Under the pieces are notes generated by a model. It made no database searches. It was not told the origin of the DNA and saw nothing but the letters and a program-made list of their open reading frames with translations. Below, piece after piece: positions 24,802 to 33,772 of a DNA stretch of 48,430 bases. How positions within the stretch are numbered: the stretch's first letter is position 1; each line of letters begins with the position of its first letter. Origin of the DNA: Rhodospirillaceae bacterium (GTDB lineage Bacteria > Pseudomonadota > Alphaproteobacteria > Bin65); NCBI GenBank assembly GCA_011523655.1, contig WTGH01000057.1:1-48430 (forward strand). The letters run 5' to 3'. The translations under genes and the position numbers were made by a program.

Positions 24802-26133
24802 CTAGCGGCCCCCTGCCCCGTTGCCGGCACCCATATAGCCGGCCCAGGCCTGCATCATGTGGCGCAGCGGCATCTCGCTCATGGTGCCGGGCGCGCTGTA
24901 GAGCACGCCGTCGCGCTCGCTGTCCGAGCCGTAGTTGCGGTGCAGGCTGACCCAGTCGCCGCCTTCGGTCGACAGCCCCTGGTGGCATTTCCAGAAATTG
25001 TGCAGGTCGTCGGCGTTCACCATCGTCGAGGGCGAGTTGACCAGATAGTAGTAGTCGAGCGCGCGCCGGTAGATCGCCTCCGGCGCGCCCTTGAGCCGGA
25101 AATGCCAGATTTCCGTCAGCGTCCGGTCGACGCCGAGCGGCCGGATCGCGCGCAACTGCTGGAGCGGCGGCTGCACCGACAGGCTGGGATAGACCAGGAC
25201 ATGGTGCAGGTCGGTCGAGAGGATCGCCTCGCCCTTCTCCTCGCCGTGGGCCTGCTTGAGCAGGGTCTCGTATTCCACCGTGTCCGGGTCCTGCGGGCGC
25301 AGGCCCATATAGCCGGCGAGGAAGCAGTGGCCGTAGGGATGGCCGACCGTATCGAACTTGACCCAGTCCTCGATCGGCGTCTTGAAGGCGGAGATGAAGC
25401 TGTAGCTGAGCGGCGCCTTGCGGCCGTCGCGCTTTTCCATCTCGCGCTCGACCTGGCCGGCCGCGACGCCGGTCGATTCGTGGGTCGCCGAGGGGTGCGA
25501 GACGTCGAGCTGGTTCTCTAGGAAGATCTTCCAATTGGATTTCTGGATCATGCGGAAGCAGTCGCCGACCACCTCGACATCGCCGTCCGGCGCCCGGTCG
25601 ACCAGCTGGTCGAAGGTCAGCGTCGCGCCGCCGAGGAAGGTCTCGAGGTCCGGCCCGTCGGGCGACAGGGAGGCGAAGTAGAAGCCGCGGTAGTTGTCGA
25701 CCCGCGCCGCCGGCTTGAGCCCGGCATCGCCCTCGGCGAGGTTCATCCGCGTGCCGTCGTAGCCGCTGGTCGCCGGGATGCTGGCGACAGTGCCGTCGAA
25801 ATTGTACATCCAGGCGTGGTAGGAGCAGCGGAAGCGATGCCCGGCATTGCCGCTGCGGTCCGAGCACAGCATGGCGCCGCGGTGCGGGCAGCGGTTGTAG
25901 AAGACACGGACTTCGCCGTCCTTGCCGCGCACCATGATCATCGGCTGGCGGCCGATTTGCGCGGTGTAGTAGTCGCCCGGTTCCTTCACCTGGCTCTTGT
26001 GGCCGACATAGACCCACAAGGCTTCGTGGATCCGTTCCATCTCCATTTCGAAGATGTCCGGATCGGTGTAACACAGCCGATGCACCCGGTCGGGCTCGAC
26101 CAGCCGGGAAATATCGCGATCGCCGTTGCGCAC
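24802..26133 (-). CDS. Aromatic-ring-hydroxylating dioxygenase alpha subunit (Rieske)
   Basis: The 443-aa catalytic subunit has a Rieske cluster motif C82-x-H84 (RCPHRGAML) and C103-x2-H106 (CSYHAW), and a mononuclear iron site with His213 and His218 in DVSHPSATHES plus a probable aspartate in NADDLHNFWKCHQGL. The spacing is complete, so the enzyme should be active. It would add dioxygen to an aromatic substrate. The start is GTG 26133, with GGAGG six bases upstream; there is no good upstream ATG in frame. The beta gene follows directly. Substrate is unknown; benzoate-, salicylate- or phenylpropionate-type enzymes are family options. Confidence 0.9.
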   Translation of the reverse strand: MRNGDRDISRLVEPDRVHRLCYTDPDIFEMEMERIHEALWVYVGHKSQVKEPGDYYTAQIGRQPMIMVRGKDGEVRVFYNRCPHRGAMLCSDRSGNAGHRFRCSYHAWMYNFDGTVASIPATSGYDGTRMNLAEGDAGLKPAARVDNYRGFYFASLSPDGPDLETFLGGATLTFDQLVDRAPDGDVEVVGDCFRMIQKSNWKIFLENQLDVSHPSATHESTGVAAGQVEREMEKRDGRKAPLSYSFISAFKTPIEDWVKFDTVGHPYGHCFLAGYMGLRPQDPDTVEYETLLKQAHGEEKGEAILSTDLHHVLVYPSLSVQPPLQQLRAIRPLGVDRTLTEIWHFRLKGAPEAIYRRALDYYYLVNSPSTMVNADDLHNFWKCHQGLSTEGGDWVSLHRNYGSDSERDGVLYSAPGTMSEMPLRHMMQAWAGYMGAGNGAGGR

Positions 26134-26263
26134 AGCATCCCTCCTTCGCCGTGTCGCGCTATGAACTGCCGGCGCAGCGCAAATCGCCGCTGCAGCCGGA
26201 AGGAAACGATGCCCCATGCAGCGAATGGCGGCAAGCAGAAAGGCCGGCCGCTGCCCGCCGGAC

Positions 26264-26839
26264 TTACGGCCAGAGCGCGTCGAGCGGGAAGCTGATCGCC
26301 TCGAAGGGCGGGATCGAGACCGGGTCGTCGTTGCGCGCCGTGGCGATCAGGACCCATTCGCCGGCGCGGAGTTCGAATGCCTCCAGGTCGCGCGCTTCGG
26401 GATCGATGAACCAGAGGTGGCCGATGCCTTCGCGGGCATAGACCGGACGTTTGCCGTGGCGGTCGAGATCGCGGGTCGAGGGCGACAGCACCTCGCAGAC
26501 CCAATCCGGCGCCAGGGTAACGAAGGCGGTATCGGGAAAGTCCGGCATCCGCTCGCGCCGCCAGCCGGCGAGGTCGGGTACGAGTATATCTTCGCCGAGG
26601 TGCAGCTCCGGCTCGTCGATGATCCACCAGCCGCCGGGTCCGCCTTTCCCGAAGTTGAAAGGATCGCCGATTTTGGCCCCCAACGCAGAGGACGCCAGCG
26701 CATGCGGCATTGCCGGACGCGGGTGGGTAGAGAGCGTGCCTTCGACGACTTCGGCGACCATATGCGCCGGCGCGTCGAGCACGTCCCGGTAGGTCGCGCG
26801 GCGCGCGGATCGTTCGAGGGCGACCTGGGATCGGGCCAT
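26264..26839 (-). CDS. Uma2-family putative nuclease
   Basis: The 191-aa protein is of the Uma2/DUF820 family, predicted PD-(D/E)XK nucleases. VAEVVEGTL, then LVPDLAGWRRERMP and DWVCEVLSPSTRDLDRHGKRPVYAREGIGHLWFID show the core. Candidate catalytic residues are the Asp in PDLAGW and Glu in CEVLSPST. Function of the family is unproven. The start is supported by GGGAG upstream. It stands alone between the dioxygenase and the WrbA-like gene. Confidence 0.85.
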   Translation of the reverse strand: MARSQVALERSARRATYRDVLDAPAHMVAEVVEGTLSTHPRPAMPHALASSALGAKIGDPFNFGKGGPGGWWIIDEPELHLGEDILVPDLAGWRRERMPDFPDTAFVTLAPDWVCEVLSPSTRDLDRHGKRPVYAREGIGHLWFIDPEARDLEAFELRAGEWVLIATARNDDPVSIPPFEAISFPLDALWP

Positions 26840-26916
26840 CGCAAGGGTCTCCCGGCAAGCGAGCCGTCGAACTTAACATGGCGGCCGCGGAACGGTAAGG
26901 CCGCCGCAGCGATCCT

Positions 26917-27534
26917 TCAACCGCCCCTCGCCAGCGCCGCCGCGGTTTCGGCCAGGGCCGCGCCCTGGATGCGCGCCATCGCCAGCTCTTCCCGGCTGGG
27001 CCGGTCGCCGGGGCCGCGGGTTACCGTGCCGGCGCCGAGCGGGCTGCCGCCGTGGACCGTCGACAGGTCCATGACCTCCGCGGCGCGCAGGCCGAGCGGC
27101 ACGATGGTCATGCCGTGGGAGCCGAGCAGCGCCCACAGGGAGAGGATCGCGCTTTCCCGCCCGCCGCCGGAGCCCGCGCCGGCGAAAACCGTCGCCGGCT
27201 TGCCGATCAGCGCGCCGTCGAACCACATCTTTCCGGTTTGGTCCAGGAAGACCCGGAGCGCCGCGCTCATCGAGCCGAAATGCACCGGCGTGCCGAGCGC
27301 CAGCCCGTCGCAGGCCGCGAGGTCGGCCGGCTCGGCGACCGGCACGTCGGCAAAGGGCGCGCGCTTCGATTCGTAGTCCGGCCCCTGGATCGCCGGCGCT
27401 TCGGCAATCTCCGGCACCTGTTTCAGCGTTACGGCCGCGCGGGCCGCCGCCGCGCCTTCGGCCACGGCCTGCGCCATCTTCCAGGTCGCGCCGCCGGTGG
27501 AATGAAACAAAACCAGGATGCGGGGGCCGCTCAT
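26917..27534 (-). CDS. WrbA/flavodoxin-family NAD(P)H:quinone oxidoreductase
   Basis: The 205-aa protein has an FMN phosphate-binding loop at the N-terminus (LVLFHSTGGATWKMAQAVAEG, residues 7-27), the CDGLALGTPVHFGSMSAALRVFLDQTG segment and FAGAGSGGGRESAILSLWALLGSHGM, all typical of WrbA-type flavoproteins. It probably reduces quinones by two electrons with NAD(P)H, which fits nearby aromatic oxidation genes. There is no clear operon partner; the NIPSNAP gene diverges from it. Confidence 0.87.
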   Translation of the reverse strand: MSGPRILVLFHSTGGATWKMAQAVAEGAAAARAAVTLKQVPEIAEAPAIQGPDYESKRAPFADVPVAEPADLAACDGLALGTPVHFGSMSAALRVFLDQTGKMWFDGALIGKPATVFAGAGSGGGRESAILSLWALLGSHGMTIVPLGLRAAEVMDLSTVHGGSPLGAGTVTRGPGDRPSREELAMARIQGAALAETAAALARGG

Positions 27535-27584
27535 GGCGCTAGTCTATGCCCCAGCACGCGACGGAAGGAAACCGGGAGCACGTC

Positions 27585-27896
27585 ATGCCGGAGAACGCCA
27601 CGATCATCGAAATGCGCATCTACACCGCCCATGTCGGCAAGGCCGCTGCCTTCGTTGCGCTCTACCGGGAGAAGGGCCTGCCGATCCAGGAGCCGATCCA
27701 GGGCGGCCTGCGCGGCATGTACCGCACCGAGTTCGGCCCGATGAACCAGGTCATTCTCCTCTGGGAATATCCGGACCATGCCGCGCGCGACGCCCGCCGC
27801 GCCGCCCTGCTCGAAGCGCCCGGCTGGACGGACTTCCTGCGCGAGGCCGCACCCCTGATCCGGAGCGAGGAAAGCCGGCTCCTCGTGCCGGCGTAG
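27585..27896 (+). CDS. NIPSNAP-family small protein
   Basis: The 103-aa protein starts MPENATIIEMRIYTAHVGKA and ends with LREAAPLIRSEESRLLVPA. The MRIY(T)...G...F...Y pattern and a WEYPDHAARDARRAAL segment mark a NIPSNAP ferredoxin-like alpha/beta barrel domain. The start at 27585 has GGGAG upstream. It faces the aminotransferase tail-to-tail with four bases between. Its biochemical role is unknown. Confidence 0.85.
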   Translation: MPENATIIEMRIYTAHVGKAAAFVALYREKGLPIQEPIQGGLRGMYRTEFGPMNQVILLWEYPDHAARDARRAALLEAPGWTDFLREAAPLIRSEESRLLVPA

Positions 27897-27900
27897 CCGG

Positions 27901-29277
27901 CTATGACGCCGGATCGAGCCTGTTGAGGCTCAGCCCGGCATCGATGGCGTCGACGATGGCGTCGGAATCCGCCCGCTCGATGACCAGCGGCGGCGACAGG
28001 ATCATGACATTTCCGGCCACCCGGACCAGGGCGCCGTTCTCGTAGGCCAGGTTTGCGACCTCGCCGACATATTTCAGGCCGGCCGGCGTCTTCGATTCCC
28101 GGTCGCTGACGAATTCCAGCGCCAGCATCAGACCCTTGCCGCGCACGTTGCCCACGGTCTCGTGCTTCGCCTGCAGGTCGCGCAAACGGGCCAGCAGGTA
28201 ATCGCCCTCGGCGCGGGAGTTGCCCGGCAGGTCCAGCTTGAAGGTCTCGTCCAAGCAGGCGAGCGCCGCGGCGCAGCCGACCGGATGGCCGGCATAGGTG
28301 TAGCCGTGGAAGATGGCGCCCAGCATATCCTTGTTGTTCCGGAACGCCTCCTCGATCCGGGCGTTCACCACGCAGGCGCCGAGCGGGAAATAGCCGGAGG
28401 TGATCGCCTTCGCGATGCACATCATGTCCGGCTTCACGCCCCAGCCGCGGCTGCCGAACCAGTTGCCGGTGCGCCCGAAGGCGGTGACCACTTCGTCGGC
28501 GATCAGCAGGATACCGTAGCGGTCGAGCAGTTCGCGCAGCTTCGGCCAGTAGCCCGGCGGCGGCACGATCACGCCGCCGGCGCCCTGCACCGGCTCGGCG
28601 ATGAAGGCGGCGACGGTCTCCGGGTCCTGGAACTTTATCTCGTCCTCCAGCGCGGCCAGGCACAGGTCGGCCAGGCGCTCGGGATCGGTCTCGTCGAAGG
28701 GATTGCGATAGGCGAACGGCGCCGGAGCATGGAAGCAGCCCGGCATCAGCGGCTCGTAGGCCCGGCGAAACTGGCTGTTGCCGTTGACCGACGCACCGCC
28801 GAAATGGGTGCCGTGATAGCCTTTCTTGAGGGACAGGAACTTGGTCCGGTCGGGCTTCCCCTGCACCTTCCAGTACTGCCGGGCGATCCGCAGCGCCGAT
28901 TCGACCGAATCCGAGCCGCCCGAGGTGAACATCGACCGGCGCATGTCTTCCGGCGCCAGGATTTCCGCCAGCCGGTAGCCCAGTTCGATGATGCCGGGAT
29001 GGGTCGTGCCGCGGAAGCCGGCATAGTAGGGCAAGCGCGCCAGCTGGTCGGCGACCGCCTGCTTGATCGGCTCGCAGGAATAGCCGAGATTGACGTTCCA
29101 CAGGCCGGCGACCGCGTCGACCACCGTGGCGCCGTCGAGGTCCGTGATTCGCACGCCTTCTCCCGAAACGATGATCCGCGGCGGGACGGCCTCCATCTCG
29201 TTGGGATGGGCCATTGGGTGCCAGACCTGCTTGGCGTTGTTCTCTTTCAGGAAGTTCGAACTCGGGATGTCCAGCAT
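27901..29277 (-). CDS. Class III PLP aminotransferase
   Basis: The 458-aa fold type I enzyme has FLKENNAKQVWHPMAHP at its start, TSGGSDSVESALRIARQYW, LLIADEVVTAFGRTGNWF and the PLP lysine in CIAKAITSGYFPLG. The motif YTYAGHPVGCAAALACLD is typical of omega-aminotransferases. Pyruvate or 2-oxoglutarate would accept an amine from a terminal amino group. I chose ATG 29277 over 29301 because AGGGGG lies at a suitable distance. It lies downstream of P450 and tauC, probably in the ald-tauABC run. Taurine, beta-alanine, putrescine or another diamine are possible donors; sequence alone does not decide. Confidence 0.88.
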   Translation of the reverse strand: MLDIPSSNFLKENNAKQVWHPMAHPNEMEAVPPRIIVSGEGVRITDLDGATVVDAVAGLWNVNLGYSCEPIKQAVADQLARLPYYAGFRGTTHPGIIELGYRLAEILAPEDMRRSMFTSGGSDSVESALRIARQYWKVQGKPDRTKFLSLKKGYHGTHFGGASVNGNSQFRRAYEPLMPGCFHAPAPFAYRNPFDETDPERLADLCLAALEDEIKFQDPETVAAFIAEPVQGAGGVIVPPPGYWPKLRELLDRYGILLIADEVVTAFGRTGNWFGSRGWGVKPDMMCIAKAITSGYFPLGACVVNARIEEAFRNNKDMLGAIFHGYTYAGHPVGCAAALACLDETFKLDLPGNSRAEGDYLLARLRDLQAKHETVGNVRGKGLMLALEFVSDRESKTPAGLKYVGEVANLAYENGALVRVAGNVMILSPPLVIERADSDAIVDAIDAGLSLNRLDPAS

Positions 29278-29441
29278 CGGATCAGGCCCCCTGCCTGGCA
29301 TGGTCGGCCGCAGGCGCGCCGCGCCGGTGCAGCGGTCCTCGCCTCGTGCACGGCCTTCGCCTCGCGTTCTGAATGTCTACGGGGGCGGTTTGTAGCCCGG
29401 ATGCCGCCGCGCCGTCGATACGCCCGTAGTGCTCGCCCGAA

Positions 29442-30761
29442 TTACGGATTGGCGCTCGCGTCCCACTCGACTTCGAGGCTCTGGACGCCGCGGAAGGTCA
29501 GGGTCCGGATATAGCTGAATTGCTGGTCCGGTTTCAGCCGCATATGCGGCAGCCGGCGGACCAGTTCCTCCAGGATCACCTTCATCTCCATGCGGGCGAG
29601 CGGCGCGCCCATGCAGAAATGCGCGCCGTGCCCGAGGCCCAGATGGCGCCGGGCATTCCGGCGCGACGGATCGAACGTCTCCGGATCCTCGAATACCTCG
29701 GGATCGCGGTTGCCGGAGCCCATCAGGATCAGCACCTTGCCGCCCTTCGGGATCGGCATTCCGGCAATTGCCGTATCTTTCGTCGCGATCCGCCGCCAGG
29801 CGAAGATCGAACTGTCGTAGCGCAGGATTTCCTCGACGGCATTGGGAATCAGGGAGGGATCGGCGACCAGCCGCTCCCAGGGCTCCCTGTCGCTCAGCAG
29901 TTTCTTGAGGCCGTTGGCCGACGCCTGGGTCGTCGTCTCGTGCCCGGCAAACTGCATCAGGAACATGACGTTGCGCAGATAGTTGATCGAGAAGCGCGAC
30001 GGGTCTTCGCGATACAGGCGCACCATGTCGCCGAGATAGTTGTCGCCGGGATTCTTCAGGGCGTTGTCGACGAGTTCGACCGTGAAATCCCACGACGCGC
30101 CCATATCGGCCATCATCTCGACCTGCTCCTCGTCGCTGGGAAAGCCCCAGTTGACGATGGCGCGCTTGGAGCCGAGCTCCTTGACCATGACGGCCTTGTC
30201 GTCCGGCGCCCCAAGGAAGATGAAGATCGCCAGGGCCGGAATCTCGTACAGCATCTGGCCGACCAGTTCGGCCTCGCCGTCATCGATAAACCGGTCGATG
30301 TAGCGGGTGACGATCTCGCGCACCCGCGGTTCGACCTCATTCACCCGCTTCGGCGTGAAGGCGTCGCCGAAAATCTTGCGGTGCGCCCGGTGCGTCTCGA
30401 TCTCCTCGTCGACCAAGGACGGCTCGATCCCGATGTCGAGCCTGTCGCGCACCTCGGCCGCCGCCGGGCAGAGCGAACGCACCGGATGCCGGGCGACGGC
30501 CGGCGAGAATGTCTCCGGATCGCGGAACACGCTGACGCAGTCGGCGTATTTCATCACGACCCAGCACTTCATTTCCGGACTGTAGAAGACCGGCTCCGCC
30601 TCCCGCATCTCGGCGAAGAACGCGTAGGGATCGTCGATATATTCGTCCGAAAACGGCAGGAACGCCTCGCCGGCTGCCGTGACGGGGCACACAGCGCCCG
30701 CCGGTACGGTGTCTTCCTCCGGATCGGACTGGAACATGCCGAATGTCGGCTTGTCATCCAT
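29442..30761 (-). CDS. Cytochrome P450
   Basis: The 439-aa soluble P450 has I-helix AGHETTT (272-278), ExxR at Glu311-Arg314 (EEILR), and a heme loop GLGHGAHFCMG with ligand Cys383. All residues needed for oxygen activation are present. No ferredoxin or reductase partner is close. It lies 96 bp downstream of tauC and 164 bp upstream of the class III aminotransferase, on the same strand. This suggests a substrate first imported by the ABC system, oxidised and then transaminated, but the reaction is unknown. Confidence 0.92.
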   Translation of the reverse strand: MDDKPTFGMFQSDPEEDTVPAGAVCPVTAAGEAFLPFSDEYIDDPYAFFAEMREAEPVFYSPEMKCWVVMKYADCVSVFRDPETFSPAVARHPVRSLCPAAAEVRDRLDIGIEPSLVDEEIETHRAHRKIFGDAFTPKRVNEVEPRVREIVTRYIDRFIDDGEAELVGQMLYEIPALAIFIFLGAPDDKAVMVKELGSKRAIVNWGFPSDEEQVEMMADMGASWDFTVELVDNALKNPGDNYLGDMVRLYREDPSRFSINYLRNVMFLMQFAGHETTTQASANGLKKLLSDREPWERLVADPSLIPNAVEEILRYDSSIFAWRRIATKDTAIAGMPIPKGGKVLILMGSGNRDPEVFEDPETFDPSRRNARRHLGLGHGAHFCMGAPLARMEMKVILEELVRRLPHMRLKPDQQFSYIRTLTFRGVQSLEVEWDASANP

Positions 30762-30857
30762 TCTATACGTCCAGCAGTTGCGGAATCCGCCAGAGCCGTT
30801 CGGCCGGCCCGGCGATGCCGTTTCCGCTGCTCCCTTTTTGCAGGACGCCGCCTCGGC

Positions 30858-31724
30858 CTACCCTTTCCCGCGCCAGGGAATGAGCCGGCGTTCGAGTATC
30901 CGCATCAGGATTTCGATGGCAAAGCCGATCAGCCCGATGATGACGATGCCGATCACCACGATATCCGTATTCAGGAAATTCTTGGCGATCATGATCATCG
31001 AGCCGATGCCCCGGTCGGCTGCGACCAGTTCCGCCGCCACCACGGTGCCCCAGCAGACGCCCATAGCCGTGCGCAGGCCGGTGAAGATTTCCGGAAGCGC
31101 ATTCGGCAGGACCACCCGGGTCAGCACCTGGAACTTGGTCGCACCCAGGGAATAGGCCGCGTGGACCTTGGACACGCGCACGCTGCTTACGCCGGCGCGT
31201 GCCGCGATGATCATGATGAACAGCGAGGCCAGTGCCAGCAGGAAGATCTTGGCGAATTCGTCAATGCCGAACCACAGGATGATGAGCGGAATCAGCGCCA
31301 GCGGCGGGATGGGGCGGATGAACTCGACGATCGGATCGAAAATCCCTTTGGCGACGGACCAGAGCCCCATGGCGAAACCGAGCGGAATGCCGATCACGGC
31401 GCCATACACGACGCCCGACAGCACCCGGTAGACGCTGATCCAGATATGGTCCCACAGAGCGACGTTGCGGAATCCCTCGTTCGCCAGTTTCCCGACGCGC
31501 TCATACACGGCGTCGAGCCCCGGCCAGTAGATCGGATTGATCCAGTCTCCGACAGTCGCCAACCACCAGAGGACTATGAAGGCAAGGACAGAGATAATGC
31601 CGTAACCGCGCCCGGAATTGACTGCCGATGCGTCGCCGAACTTGACGGTTTTCTGCCGGGTGAAGCTGTTGTCGGCCAGACCCAGCCAGATCATCCAGCG
31701 CGACGGCTGATTGTTGTTAGCCAT
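30858..31724 (-). CDS. tauC: TauC/SsuC-type ABC transporter permease
   Basis: The 288-aa membrane protein has a long cytoplasmic N-terminus, about six membrane segments (GIISVLAFIVLWWLATVG first), and the EAA-like loop HAAYSLGATKFQVLTRVVLPNALPEIFTGLR that docks the ATPase. It fits the sulfonate/nitrate/taurine permease family. Its ATG overlaps the tauB gene by eight bases, so it is coupled. With the TauA-like binding protein it forms an importer for an alkanesulfonate or related anion. Confidence 0.9.
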   Translation of the reverse strand: MANNNQPSRWMIWLGLADNSFTRQKTVKFGDASAVNSGRGYGIISVLAFIVLWWLATVGDWINPIYWPGLDAVYERVGKLANEGFRNVALWDHIWISVYRVLSGVVYGAVIGIPLGFAMGLWSVAKGIFDPIVEFIRPIPPLALIPLIILWFGIDEFAKIFLLALASLFIMIIAARAGVSSVRVSKVHAAYSLGATKFQVLTRVVLPNALPEIFTGLRTAMGVCWGTVVAAELVAADRGIGSMIMIAKNFLNTDIVVIGIVIIGLIGFAIEILMRILERRLIPWRGKG

Positions 31725-32604
31725 GGCCCACTCCCTCTCCGCGTCCCATGATCTCCTCTTCCATTTCCCAGATCATGGAAAGGATCTCTTCGCGTTTTTC
31801 GATAAAGTCCGGCGAGGCCTTGATGTCCCGCGGACTTTCGTTCAGTCCCCGCTTGGCGAACGGCAGGCGGTACTCCCGTTCGATCCGGCCCGGCCGCGGC
31901 GCCATCACGATCAGGCGCTCGCCCAGGAACAGGGCTTCTTCCACCGAATGGGTGATCAGGATGATCGTCTTCCGGGTCTCGTCCCAGAGCTGGAGCACAA
32001 GACCCTGCATTTTTTCGCGCGTCAGCGCGTCGAGCGCGCCCAGCGGCTCGTCCATCAGGATGACTTCCGGATCGTTCGCCAAGCAGCGGGCCAGCGCCAC
32101 GCGTTGCTGCATCCCGCCGGAGAGTTGGTAGACCGGCTTTTTGGCAAAGTCCTGGAGGCCGACCGTCTCAAGCAGATGCTCGACCGTAACCCTTATATCG
32201 GCGGACGCTTTGCCCGCCATTTTCGGACCGAAGGCGATATTCTTTTCGACGGTCAGCCACTCGAACAGGGCGCCCTGCTGAAAGACCATGCCGCGTTCTG
32301 CGCCCGGACCCGTGACAACCGAAGCGTCGGCATCGGCGATCATACCGCGGTCCGCGCCCGGCCCGGTGACGACCGAGGCCGCGCCATCGGGCTGCGGGTC
32401 CTGCAGGACGACCCGGCCCGCCGTGGGCGAAAGAAATCCGGCGATGATGTTAAGCAGGGTTGTCTTGCCGCAACCGGACGGTCCCAGTACGGACATCAGT
32501 TCCCCGGGCTGAAGGTCGAGCGACACATGGTCGAGCGCGCGCACCGGGTCGCCGCCGGGAACCGTAAAGACCATCGAAACGTCCTGGATCGAGAGCGCTT
32601 TCAT
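31717..32604 (-). CDS. tauB: TauB/SsuB-type ABC transporter ATPase with internal duplication
   Basis: The 295-aa ATPase has Walker A GPSGCGKTT (41-49), Q-loop VFQQ (107-110), signature LSGGMQQRVALARCL, Walker B VILMDEPLGALD and H-loop THSVEEA. It energises uptake through TauC. Between Walker A and the Q-loop it has two copies of a segment (ASVVTGPGADRGMI at 76-89 and ASVVTGPGAERGMV at 94-107), 18 residues apart, where TauB proteins normally have one. RBS GGGAGAGG precedes the ATG. The terminator at 32648-32680 separates it from the binding-protein gene. Confidence 0.9.
   Translation of the reverse strand: MKALSIQDVSMVFTVPGGDPVRALDHVSLDLQPGELMSVLGPSGCGKTTLLNIIAGFLSPTAGRVVLQDPQPDGAASVVTGPGADRGMIADADASVVTGPGAERGMVFQQGALFEWLTVEKNIAFGPKMAGKASADIRVTVEHLLETVGLQDFAKKPVYQLSGGMQQRVALARCLANDPEVILMDEPLGALDALTREKMQGLVLQLWDETRKTIILITHSVEEALFLGERLIVMAPRPGRIEREYRLPFAKRGLNESPRDIKASPDFIEKREEILSMIWEMEEEIMGRGEGVGHG
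32284..32379 (-). repeat. 54-bp in-frame tandem duplication inside tauB
   Basis: Two consecutive units start at 32287 and 32341 (CATGCCGCGTTCTGCGCC and CATACCGCGGTCCGCGCC). They differ mostly at codon third positions and encode nearly identical peptides. This suggests an old duplication kept in frame by selection. It lies between Walker A and the Q-loop. Confidence 0.8.
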
Positions 32605-32647
32605 GGCCTCTCCCTCTGTCCTCGCCGCACCGGAGCGATGCGGGAGT

Positions 32648-32680
32648 AAAGAAAAAGGCGCGGTCCCGAAGGACCGCGCC
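32648..32680 (-). terminator. Rho-independent terminator between tauA and tauB
   Basis: On the minus strand the stem GGCGCGGTCC, loop TTCG and stem GGACCGCGCC are followed by TTTTTCTTT. It is only 10 bp after the binding-protein stop and 44 bp before tauB. Position suggests partial termination, to keep the binding protein in excess over the membrane components. Confidence 0.85.
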
Positions 32681-32690
32681 CGCTGAGCGG

Positions 32691-33668
32691 TTATTTCAGG
32701 AAACTGGCGTCGACGGTGCCGCTATAGCTGGCGAGCGCCTTTTCCAGCTGTTTCTGCTGCACGAAGAAATCGGCGACTTCCTTCATGAATTTCTGGACGG
32801 TGCCGCCCATCCAGGCCGCCGACGCCTGCGCCTTGTTGGACGGGAAAGAGAACATCCGGATCATGTTGGCCGTCGCATCGTTGTCCATGCCGGCAGCCTT
32901 GGCGATCTTCGGCAGTGCCGCTTTCGGGTCCTTGCCGTACGCGCCGTTGGCGGCGTCCGTCACGTCCATGAATTTCTGGACCAGTTTCGGGTGCTTCTTG
33001 ATGAAGTCCTCGTTGGCCGAGATCACGTCGAAAACGCGGATGCCGATGGCTTCCTGCTCCTTCGCCGTCATCAGATATTCGCCCCGTTCCTTCATGCGCA
33101 GCATCGGGCCGCCGAAGGCACAGCCCATGACGATGTCGCCGCGGGCGAACGCGACGGCAGCATCGGCGCCGTTCATCTGCACCATGTTCACCTTCGTGGC
33201 GTCGACGCCGAGATGGTCCAGCATGCGCAGCAGCTTGTAGTGGGTCACGTTGCCGATCGGCGTGCCGACCTTCTTGCCCTCGAGTTGCTTGGCATTCGCC
33301 TTGGTAATGCCCGAAGCCTTGCTGACCACGCAATTGTCGGCCTCGGCATAGGACACGGCGACGCCGATCAGTTTCAGCTTCAGGCCCTTCGAGACCGCGA
33401 CCACGAACGGCACGAGGCCCTGGCTGTAGGCGATCTGGACTTTGCCGGACGCCATGGCGGCGGACATTTCGTTGCCGTTGCCGAAGGCGCGCCAGTTGAC
33501 CTTCACGCCCATTTCCTTGTCGTAGGTTTTGTCCAGCTGGGCGACCTGATTGGCCGTCGGCCATTCCTGGAAATAGGCCACGGTGATTTCCTTGAGCTGG
33601 GCGTGCGCGGCAGGAGCCGCGACGGCCAGCACCGCTGCGCCCAGAGCGAGGTTGTGGAGAAGTTTCAT
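32691..33668 (-). CDS. tauA: TauA-like aminosulfonate/taurine-binding protein
   Basis: The 325-aa protein begins MKLLHNLALGAAVLAVAAPAAHA, a Sec signal peptide. The mature part (EITVAYFQEWPTANQVAQLD, then KVNWRAFGNGNEMSAAMASGKVQIAYSQG) matches the TauA group of marine and rhizosphere taurine degraders, with AEADNCVVSKASGITKANAKQLEGKKVGTPIG-like domain 2. The start at 33668 has AGGAAGGG upstream. Ald lies just upstream and the permease genes downstream. Taurine is the best guess for the ligand, but hypotaurine, homotaurine or N-methyltaurine are possible. Confidence 0.85.
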   Translation of the reverse strand: MKLLHNLALGAAVLAVAAPAAHAQLKEITVAYFQEWPTANQVAQLDKTYDKEMGVKVNWRAFGNGNEMSAAMASGKVQIAYSQGLVPFVVAVSKGLKLKLIGVAVSYAEADNCVVSKASGITKANAKQLEGKKVGTPIGNVTHYKLLRMLDHLGVDATKVNMVQMNGADAAVAFARGDIVMGCAFGGPMLRMKERGEYLMTAKEQEAIGIRVFDVISANEDFIKKHPKLVQKFMDVTDAANGAYGKDPKAALPKIAKAAGMDNDATANMIRMFSFPSNKAQASAAWMGGTVQKFMKEVADFFVQQKQLEKALASYSGTVDASFLK

Positions 33669-33772
33669 GGTGTTACCCTTCCTAGATGGTGAAGTCCCGA
33701 ACACCCTCGCGGTGTCCTGTCCCAATTGTTCCGGGTCTCGGGAAGCCCCCGCCCGGTTTCGCTTCCGGCTGG

